Source: Tubiluchus corallicola (lineage: Eukaryota > Priapulida > Priapulimorpha > Priapulimorphida > Tubiluchidae). From it: 64,000 nt of DNA. The position numbers were made by a program, and so were the translations under genes. Positions 45,625 through 53,700 of the stretch are shown here, piece by piece (position 1 is the stretch's first letter; each line of letters starts with the position of its first letter). The stretch spans positions 53,056-117,055 of the forward strand of contig JAQGDQ010002395.1 in assembly GCA_030141605.1 (NCBI GenBank), written 5' to 3'. The notes below the pieces were generated by a model, which saw only the letters and a program-made list of their open reading frames with translations, was not told the origin of the DNA and did not search any database.

Positions 45625-45654
45625 CCCTATTTGTGCCGATAGGGAGTGTTTTTA
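45625..45654. terminator. Hairpin terminator
   Basis: CCCTAT (45625-45630) and ATAGGG (45639-45644) with an 8-base loop, then a T-rich run. A second short hairpin (TTGAG/CTCAA) and a long T run follow near 45660-45695. Located between the convergent DUF4293 and sulfatase genes. Confidence 0.5.
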
Positions 45655-45717
45655 TCATTGAGTTTTTCCTCAATCGGAACCGGTTTTTTTTGTCTCTCTT
45701 GTAAAGGGTTCATTTTT

Positions 45718-47295
45718 TTAGTTTTTCATCCACCAAAGCTGTTTCCATATCTTTTCACCATCATTTTTTTGCAATACACCCGGTGTGCTTCTCCCTTCTT
45801 CTATGTATTTTGTTAGCAGATTCCTGAGTTCTGTTACCTTTTCAGGATGTTTTTCCTGCATGTTACTTTTTTCAGCCGGGTCTTCTTTCAAGTTGTACAG
45901 TTGCACTAGTGGTAATTGTTCGATTACCTTGCTGTTTTCAGGTCTTGGGAAGCTCCATCCACCTGAGCCGGGACACATAATGAGCTTCCAGTCTCCTTTG
46001 CGAATGGCAAAGCTTCCGTTAATGGAGTGGTGTACTGTTGCTTCCCGGTAGTTTCTGCCAGTAACAGTCTGTTTAAATAGAGGTATCATGCTGTAACTAT
46101 CCTCTGCTTCATTGCTTTGTAGTTTGTGTCCGGTAATTTCGGCGCAGGTGGCAGCGAGGTCGGTGGTGCAAATCACCTGGTCTGAGGAGGTGCCGGCTTT
46201 AATAACTTTAGGCCATTTTGCGATGAAAGGGACTCTATGCCCACCTTCAAAAATATCGGCTTTATGTCCCCGATAAGTGGCGCTTGGATTATGCCCTTTT
46301 TCCAATAGTTCGGGGTATCCTGCTTCTGGTGAGCAACCATTGTCTGATGTAAAAATAATCAGTGTATTGTCCTCTATTCCCGATTTTTTAACGACATCGA
46401 TTAGCTGTCCCATGTAGTTGTCGATCAACATCACAAAGTCACCATATGGGTTTAGCCCACTCTTACCTTTCCACTCTTTTGTGGGTAAGATAGGTGTATG
46501 TGGTGATGGTAAAGGGAGGTAAAGAAAGAAAGGCTTATTGCCTTCTGCATGTTCCCGGACATATTTGATGCTACGCCGAAAGAAGTTTGGAGTTACATCC
46601 TCGTGAATAAAATCTGGTGCTGTTAAGCCATTTCGCCACCATCCATATTTATCTTTACTTTCTGTTTTTTCTGTTGGTATGGCAGTGGCTTTTCCATTTT
46701 CGACATAGACATAAGGGCTCATGTCAAGTGAGCCACAGTGGGCGTAAGCGTAGTCAAAGCCTAAGTCGTTGGGGGTATGGGTGATCTCTTTGGAAAAGTC
46801 AATGTTTCCGTCTTCACCTTTTGCCCAGTTCCACCCCAAGTGCCATTTTCCAATACATGCATTATGGTAACCGGCCTTTTTCAAAATGGAGGCTACTGTT
46901 GACCTGTCATTCGGAATTAGTGCAGGCGATTTTCCACTTAAAACGCCTTTTTTTAGGGTTGAGCGCCAATTGTAACGCCCGGTTAAAATACCATAACGGG
47001 TGGGGGTGCATACTGATGATGATGTGTGTGCATCGGTAAATATCATCCCCTCTTGTGCCAATTTGTTTAAGGAAGGTGTCGGGATTTTTGAGTCGGGGTT
47101 GAATGCTTCGATGTCTCCATATCCGAGGTCATCTGCCAGAACATATATGATATTGGGTAGTTTTTGGGCTGGCGTATGTGTCGCGAAAAGCAGAAGTAAC
47201 AGAGATAGACGGGTTTTGTGGTTCAGTGTTTTTTGAACTGTCGTGGCTGAAATTGTCAAGAGCTGACCGACAAGAGAGAGGAGAGGTGTTTTCAT
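45718..47295 (-). CDS. Sulfatase, arylsulfatase A-like (formylglycine type)
   Basis: 525 residues, exported (hydrophobic segment at about 29-38 ending THTPAQ; the N-terminus before it is unusually long). Metal-binding Asp pair in YVLADDLGYGD. The modification motif is Cys96-Thr-Pro-Thr-Arg100 in SSSVCTPTRYGILTGRY. IGKWHLGW and FTSDNGCSPEAGY complete the active site. The Cys-type motif needs oxidation to formylglycine by FGE or anSME. No obvious maturase lies in the window; the SUMF1-like domain at 57955-59502 lacks one of the two FGE cysteines. It probably removes sulfate from a polysaccharide. No carbohydrate cluster is adjacent. Confidence 0.93.
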   Translation of the reverse strand: MKTPLLSLVGQLLTISATTVQKTLNHKTRLSLLLLLFATHTPAQKLPNIIYVLADDLGYGDIEAFNPDSKIPTPSLNKLAQEGMIFTDAHTSSSVCTPTRYGILTGRYNWRSTLKKGVLSGKSPALIPNDRSTVASILKKAGYHNACIGKWHLGWNWAKGEDGNIDFSKEITHTPNDLGFDYAYAHCGSLDMSPYVYVENGKATAIPTEKTESKDKYGWWRNGLTAPDFIHEDVTPNFFRRSIKYVREHAEGNKPFFLYLPLPSPHTPILPTKEWKGKSGLNPYGDFVMLIDNYMGQLIDVVKKSGIEDNTLIIFTSDNGCSPEAGYPELLEKGHNPSATYRGHKADIFEGGHRVPFIAKWPKVIKAGTSSDQVICTTDLAATCAEITGHKLQSNEAEDSYSMIPLFKQTVTGRNYREATVHHSINGSFAIRKGDWKLIMCPGSGGWSFPRPENSKVIEQLPLVQLYNLKEDPAEKSNMQEKHPEKVTELRNLLTKYIEEGRSTPGVLQKNDGEKIWKQLWWMKN

Positions 47296-47633
47296 GTTGA
47301 TTTATAGTAGTTTATAATATTCTTTAGAAGGTAATAATGTAAAATAAAATAAAGGTGTAGTAAAAGTATAATAAAAAAGGGATTTATCTGCGTTTAAGGT
47401 TTGTAAGTTTAGTGGTACTATAGAAGTTGAAGGCGGAGGCCTTTGTAAAGTTTGTCTTTTTTACCTGCCTTTTGCATGAGCGGGCTGAAAATTTTCAGTG
47501 GTCTTTTTCATTGGGATCCAAGTTGTTCCATTTTGGGAAGGTTTATTTTATGTGCAATTGTCTGTGTGTTGCATCTGCCTTGTTGCGCTGTGTCTGTAGT
47601 GTTTTTTAGAATTAGTTTCTATCTTTGTTTTCT
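47296..47633. other. Intergenic region upstream of sulfatase and His-rich gene
   Basis: 338 bases between divergent genes; promoters for both should be here, but no exact TAnnTTTG box stands out. Nothing else recognised. Confidence 0.5.
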
Positions 47634-48002
47634 ATGAGAAGGAGGAAGCGTATAGTGTTTTTTTATCCATCGTTGTGTCTTTTGCTTGTATACTTAGCTG
47701 CAGCAGCAGGTATGATTATAAACCGGCATACTCATGTTTTGCATAATGGTGTATTTATTACTCATTCTCATCCTTTTACAAAGGATATTTCTGAGGGAGA
47801 TGGAGGGCAAGATCACACACATACCCGGGAAGAGTATACTTTTTACCATTTTTTTAACGGCCTGGCGGATAGTTTAGATTTTTTGTCCAACGGAGTTGAT
47901 GTAATACTTCCTACAGTTCAGTTTGAGTCTGTCAGCCTGGCAGGTTATACCGGAACAGGAGAGATATTTTATCATACAGGTCGCTCTCCTCCCTATATAT
48001 AG
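47634..48002 (+). CDS. Small His-rich membrane protein
   Basis: 122 residues from the ATG at 47634 (a TTG at 47625 is also in frame). One membrane segment or signal (YPSLCLLLVYLAAAAGMII) is followed by a dense histidine region: HTHVLHNGVFITHSHPF and DHTHTREEYTFYHFF, nine His in all. The remainder is not recognised. The spacing of His and acidic residues suggests binding of a divalent metal in the periplasm. It precedes a TonB receptor by 150 bases, and similar small His-rich proteins are found before TonB receptors in this phylum. A role in zinc or copper capture is inference. Confidence 0.7.
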   Translation: MRRRKRIVFFYPSLCLLLVYLAAAAGMIINRHTHVLHNGVFITHSHPFTKDISEGDGGQDHTHTREEYTFYHFFNGLADSLDFLSNGVDVILPTVQFESVSLAGYTGTGEIFYHTGRSPPYI

Positions 48003-48047
48003 TTTTCATTTTGAGCTTTTTGCAAATTCATATTTATTTTTAAAGAT

Positions 48048-48079
48048 TTATCTGATACTTATCTGATACTTATCTGATG
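48048..48079. promoter_or_regulatory. Three 11-bp direct repeats upstream of the TonB receptor
   Basis: TTATCTGATAC at 48048-48058 and 48059-48069, then TTATCTGATG at 48070-48079. An 11-base period places the repeats on one face of the helix. They lie 76 bases before the receptor start. Likely an operator for a regulator that binds cooperatively; the regulator is unknown. Confidence 0.5.
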
Positions 48080-48154
48080 TATTGCATAGGCTGCTATATA
48101 CCAGTATTAAAGTTTAATCAATTTGGTGTTTAATAATTGTAATAATATTATACG

Positions 48155-50548
48155 ATGATATTAAGAAATATTGTTGCGATGGCACTTGTTGTCGCATTTC
48201 CATTTTATAGTGCTGCTCAAAGTCAGGGTGGTAGTAACACAAAAAGAAGTAATACTGATGCCAATATTATGGGGCATGTAACGTGCGAAGGGGAGCACGT
48301 AGAGTTTGCGAGTATTATAATAGAGGGTACAACGATAGGTATTGCTACTGATGAGACGGGTCATTTTATGCTTGTAAACTTGCCTGTAGGCCGGCAAAAA
48401 GTTCGCGTCAGGGCTATGGGGTTCACTAGTGTAGTTAAAGATGTTGACCTTGAGAGAGGAAAAACAGTTGAGCTCAACTTTGATATAGAGAGAGATAATA
48501 TAGGGCTTAATACTATAGTTGTGTCGGCAAACAGGAATGAGCAGAATTTGAAAACGGCAGTAACGGTGGTGAATAGTATTCCCCAGAAATTGCTCGAGCG
48601 AGTAAATGCCGCAACATTGAGCGAGGGGCTTAGTTTTGCACCCGGGATACGTATGGAGAATAATTGTCAAAACTGTGGATTTACACAGGTTAGGATGAAT
48701 GGGTTGGAGGGACATTATTCTCAGATATTGATAAATAGTCGTCCTATTTTCAGTGGGTTGGCAGGGATTTACGGACTTGAAATGATTCCTGCAAATATGA
48801 TTGACAGGATAGAGGTTGTAAGGGGTGGAGGTTCTGCTCTTTACGGTTCAAGCGCTATAGCGGGTACGATAAACGTTATTACGAGAGATCCTGTAAGGAA
48901 CAGCTATCAGATAGCGGGCAATTACAGCGGTATAGGTGCTGGAACTGATGGGACCCCTGCAAGTGACTACAATATGAGCTTTAACGCATCTGTAGTTGCA
49001 AAAGATTATCGTTCGGGAGTGAGTGTATATGGTTTTCACCGTGATAGAGGAGCATATGATGCAAATAACGACGGCTTTTCTGAGTTATCTACAATAAGTA
49101 ATAGTTCTATGGGGCTCAGGGGGTACTATCGTTTGCGAAATAGAAGCAAGATAACTTTTGACTATTTTCATATTGGAGAGGGTAGAAGAGGGGGGAATAA
49201 GTTTGATTTGCCACTTCATGAGGCAGATATTTCGGAAGCTGTAGTCCACAAAATAAATACAGGTGCGGTGATGTGGGAGAAGTTTACCAGTGAGTTCAAT
49301 AAGTTGTCACTATTCGGGTCTATGCAGCATATAGAGAGGGATAGCTACTACGGTGCAGAGCAGGATCCGTCTGCATTTGGAAAAACGAATGGCCTGACCT
49401 ATTCACTGGGTGGGCAGTACTCTCATGATTTTAATCAGATCCCTATTGGTTCAGCGGAACTTATAGTTGGGTTAGAAAATAGTGGAGATATCCTGGAGGA
49501 TGATAAGCTCGGGTATTTTAATCATGAAGAGAGCATATTTGTTGATGGGACAAAGATTGCCAGCCAGAGAGTGAATACGGCCAGTGCTTTCGCTCAGGGA
49601 GAGTGGTTGGTTAACCGGCTTAAAGTAGGTCTTGGCGGGCGTTTAGATTATTATTATATAAGAGATGAAGTGGGAGAGTCTGATGATAGTGAAGGGTTTG
49701 TAGTAAGTCCCCGGGTAAGTACAATGTATGATATAACGAGTGAAATAAAGTTCAGAGCTAGCTATGCTAAGGGCTTTAGGACTCCGCAGATATTTGATGA
49801 AGATCTGCATATTGCAACATCGGGATTGAGAAAGATTATTTATAAGAATGCTGACGGACTTAAGCAGGAGACATCTCACAGCTTTTCCTCGTCACTTAAC
49901 TGGGCAACTACTGCGGGTAGCACTCAGACAGACATTCTTGTGGAAGGCTTTTACACCAGGCTTAAAGATCCATTCTCCATTGATTATGGTGAGTCTGATG
50001 AAAATGGCGTAGCGGTAAATACGCGAATAAATGCAGAGAGTGCTACTGTGGCCGGGGTAAATATTGAGTTTAATGCTGCATTTTCTTACAGGTTCCAGAT
50101 GCAGTCCGGCTTTACTCTGCAGCAAAGCAGATATAGCAAGCCTCAGGAGGATTTTGATGAGGCGAAGTTTTACCGAACGCCGGAGTCATATGGGTACCTC
50201 TCTTTTGACTGGGGTTTTCTTCCCGGATTTTGCTTTTCATCTACAGCAAATTATACAGGAAAAATGCTTGTTCCCTATTTTTGGACAGAGACTATTGAAG
50301 GAGAGGAGGTTGAAAATAGCGAGTTGCGCAGAACATCCCCATTTTTTGAGCTGGGGTTAAAGCTGGCTTATGACGAGATATCGCTTGGCGGCGATGCAAA
50401 GCTGGAACTTTCGTGTGGAGTGAAGAACCTGTTAAATTCATACCAAAACGATTTTGATACGGGAATTAATAGAGATCCCGGCTATGTGTATGGGCCACTG
50501 GTGCCACGCACGGTTTTTATAGGGGTGAGGATAGGAAATCTATTTTAG
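48155..50548 (+). CDS. TonB-dependent outer-membrane receptor
   Basis: 797 residues. Signal peptide (RNIVAMALVVAFPFYSAAQ), CarboxypepD_reg-like domain (about 38-112, IMGHVTCEGEHVEFASIIIEG), and plug domain (about 120-240). The plug contains ENNCQNCGFTQVRMNGLEG, a Cys-x-x-Cys pair characteristic of one receptor subgroup, and IEVVRGGGSALYGSSAIAGTINVITR. The barrel ends VPRTVFIGVRIGNLF with terminal Phe. The receptor is too short for SusC and has no SusD. Together with the His-rich neighbour and the CxxC plug motif, a metal or metal-chelate substrate is plausible; cobalamin or heme are alternatives. Confidence 0.9.
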   Translation: MILRNIVAMALVVAFPFYSAAQSQGGSNTKRSNTDANIMGHVTCEGEHVEFASIIIEGTTIGIATDETGHFMLVNLPVGRQKVRVRAMGFTSVVKDVDLERGKTVELNFDIERDNIGLNTIVVSANRNEQNLKTAVTVVNSIPQKLLERVNAATLSEGLSFAPGIRMENNCQNCGFTQVRMNGLEGHYSQILINSRPIFSGLAGIYGLEMIPANMIDRIEVVRGGGSALYGSSAIAGTINVITRDPVRNSYQIAGNYSGIGAGTDGTPASDYNMSFNASVVAKDYRSGVSVYGFHRDRGAYDANNDGFSELSTISNSSMGLRGYYRLRNRSKITFDYFHIGEGRRGGNKFDLPLHEADISEAVVHKINTGAVMWEKFTSEFNKLSLFGSMQHIERDSYYGAEQDPSAFGKTNGLTYSLGGQYSHDFNQIPIGSAELIVGLENSGDILEDDKLGYFNHEESIFVDGTKIASQRVNTASAFAQGEWLVNRLKVGLGGRLDYYYIRDEVGESDDSEGFVVSPRVSTMYDITSEIKFRASYAKGFRTPQIFDEDLHIATSGLRKIIYKNADGLKQETSHSFSSSLNWATTAGSTQTDILVEGFYTRLKDPFSIDYGESDENGVAVNTRINAESATVAGVNIEFNAAFSYRFQMQSGFTLQQSRYSKPQEDFDEAKFYRTPESYGYLSFDWGFLPGFCFSSTANYTGKMLVPYFWTETIEGEEVENSELRRTSPFFELGLKLAYDEISLGGDAKLELSCGVKNLLNSYQNDFDTGINRDPGYVYGPLVPRTVFIGVRIGNLF

Positions 50549-50564
50549 AGTAGTGTAAGGGTTT

Positions 50565-50596
50565 CTTTACGTTCTTTTGTTTTGATAGAAAAGAAT
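50565..50596. repeat. Dispersed hairpin repeat, partial copy
   Basis: TTTACGTTCTTTTGTTTTGATAGAAAAGAATC in two blocks; same family as the units at 11961-12360. Located between the TonB receptor and the giant lipoprotein gene. Confidence 0.7.
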
Positions 50597-50659
50597 CAAC
50601 TATCCTGGGTGCTATAGGACTACTAGGGATTTTTAACCTTTTTTAATAAAAGAATTTAG

Positions 50660-50667
50660 TATCTTTG
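50660..50667 (+). promoter_or_regulatory. -7 box for the giant lipoprotein gene
   Basis: TATCTTTG, an exact TAnnTTTG. The ATG chosen at 50745 is 78 bases downstream. Confidence 0.6.
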
Positions 50668-50744
50668 CAGTGTATTAATAATTTGATTTGCAGTGTTACA
50701 CAAATAGTGCAGTTCATTGGTGTAAAATTAAAAACAGAATTTGG

Positions 50745-53700
50745 ATGAAAACTTTTTTAAAAGCTTTAAAATCAGTCACAGCATTGTTGTTTCTTTTATT
50801 CCTGGCTATTACATTGGGATGTAAAAAAGGGGATGAAAAACCACCTCTCTCCGATGAGAATCTGATTACTGAGTTTGCGTTTAGGAAAAGTGTCAATGGG
50901 TCATTAGCTGTCGATGTAGATGCGGGTGTAATCACAGGCACAGAAATTGAGCTAAAAGTTCCTTTTAGTACAAACCTTTTTCTAATCCCTACAATAGTGG
51001 TATCTGATGGTGCCACTATTAGTCCTGAAAGTGGAGTGGGTATAATCTTTGAAGAAACAAACCCTACAACTTACACAGTAACAGCGGAGAATGGCGACGA
51101 GCGGGAGTATAAAGTAACAGTTACGAAGTTACCTGGAAGTAGTGCAAACTCGATTACGAGCTATGTATTTGAGGCAGATAAAAATAGTGATAAAGGATTA
51201 ACTAAAGATGTAAAGGCGGAAGATGTTACAGGCCCAGATATCACACTCACAGTACCTTTTGGTACAGCCCTCGAGTTAACTCCTACAATAGAGATATCGG
51301 ATGGTGCCACTATTAATCCTGCTAGTGGAGTGCCTGTAAACTTTGGACTACTAAACCATCTAACCTACACAGTAACAGCGGAGAATGGCGACGAGCAGGA
51401 TTATAAAGTAACAGTTACTGTAGCAGAAAATACCGAATGTGAAATCAAAACTTTTGTGTTTGAGGAAAAAAATAATGAGAATAATTTATATGTCGATGTA
51501 GATGCGGGCGTAATTACAGGCCCAGATATCACACTCACAGTACCTTTTGGTACAGCCCTCGAGTTAACTCCTACAATAGAGATATCGGATGGTGCCACTA
51601 TTAATCCTGCTAGTGGAGTGCCTGTAAACTTTGAAGAAACAAACCCTACAACTTACACAGTAACAGCGGAGAATGGCGACGACAAGCAGTATTATACAGT
51701 AACAGTTGAAGTAGCACAAAATACCGAATGTGAAATCAAAACTTTTGTGTTTGAGGAAAAAAATAATGAGAATAATTTATATGTCGATGTAGATGCGGGC
51801 GTAATTACAGGCACAGATATCCCACTCATAGTACCTTTTGGTACAGACCTCGAGTTAACTCCTACAATAGGAATATCGGATGGTGCCACTATTAGTCCGG
51901 ATAGTGGTGAATCTGTGGACTTTTCCAGCAGCGCCACACAAGCTGTAGAATACACAGTAACATCAGAAGATAATACTACTACTGAGACTTATAGAGTAGT
52001 AGTTACTGTAGCATCTGAAACAGACAAAGAGATTACGAGCTTTGTGTTTGAGGCAGATAAAAATAGTGATAAAGGATTAACTAAAGATGTAGTGGCGGAA
52101 GATGTTACAGGTCCGGATATCACATTAATAGTACCTTATAATACAAATGTAGCATCATTAACTCCTACAATTACAATAAAAGGTAAACACATCACTCCTA
52201 AAAGTGGAGAGGCAATAAGTTTCGAGAGTTTTGTAACCTATACAGTAACAGCAGGGGATGACACGACTCAGGATTATAAAGTAACAGTTAATAAAGAGGA
52301 GGCTAGCACAGCAAGCGACATACTCCGCTTTGCATTTGAGGTAGGGGATAATAAAGATAAATTAACTGAAGACGTAGTTGTGGAAAATATTACAAGCACA
52401 GATATCACACTCGAAGTACCTTATGGCACAAACCTCGAGCTAATCCCCAGAATAGAGATATCGGAGTATGCTTCAATAGATCCTGAAAGTGGTGTATTAA
52501 ATGATTTTTCCAACAGTGAATCAGCACCTGTAGAATACGAAGTAACAGCTCAAGATGATGAAACCACTAAGGTTTACGAAGTAACAGTAAAAGAAACGCC
52601 AGCAAGTGACGAAAAAGAGATCACTCTCTTTGACTTTGAAGTATCAGACAACCCTACATATATAGAAGAAAAAGTGGAGGGTGATATTTCACCTGAAGAC
52701 AATACAATTAGATTAAAGGTACCTTTTGGTACAGACGTGCATTCACTAAGGCCCAGAATAGAGATATCGGAGTATGCTTCAATAAGTCCTGAAAGTGGTG
52801 TATTAAATGATTTTTCCAACAGTGAATCAGCACCTGTAGAATACGAAGTAACAGCTCAAGATGAAACTTCCCAGACTTATTATGTAACCGTAGTCATCGA
52901 AAATATACCACGCCCCACTTTCACTGTTTTAAGTTATAATAATGGAGCCAATCGTATAGGAGCCGGAGACTTAGAAAAGCCGGATCTGTTTCAGATAGGA
53001 GATCTTCAGGATGGTAGTTATGACTATTCACTAAAGATAGACAACAAAGATGCAGGAGGTGGTACATTATCAGTATTGGGTGGTAAAGCCTCAATAGGCA
53101 GTACGCTGCTTGCTTCTGACTGGAATGAAATAGATGATGGCAATATTACCATTGTATTAACCTTAGAAGGTTCTACCTTTAGCTACAACACTACCAAAGA
53201 GCAGTATAGTGTAAAGAGTTGGCAGGATCTTCAGGGGATGAAGTACGGTTTGTCAGGTGACTACACTTACACTTTGATGAATGATATAGAGCTGCCTGAC
53301 CCCTCCCAAACAGGAGGCACTTTCCCGGAGGAGCTTCCTGCAGCAGGTTTTGACCCTGTGGGTGGTGGCAGTAATAGATTTACAGGTTCATTTAGTTCAG
53401 CTAGTGGAGAGATATATGTAATAAGCAACCTATTTATAGATAGAGGAAATGATGAATATGTAGGGCTGTTTGCTTATGCATTCAATGCAACCATTGAGAA
53501 TGTTGGAATAGAAATATCAGATGGTGGTGTGACGGGGCATGAATATGCTGGTGGCCTGATGGGGTATAATCGTAGTAGTACTGTTAATAATATTACCATT
53601 ACCGGTGGTAGTATAAAGTCAACAAGAACAGGTTCTGATGGTGACGACGGGTGTGTTGGCAGCCTGGTGGGGTGTAATTTCGAGGGCAGTATAACCAACT

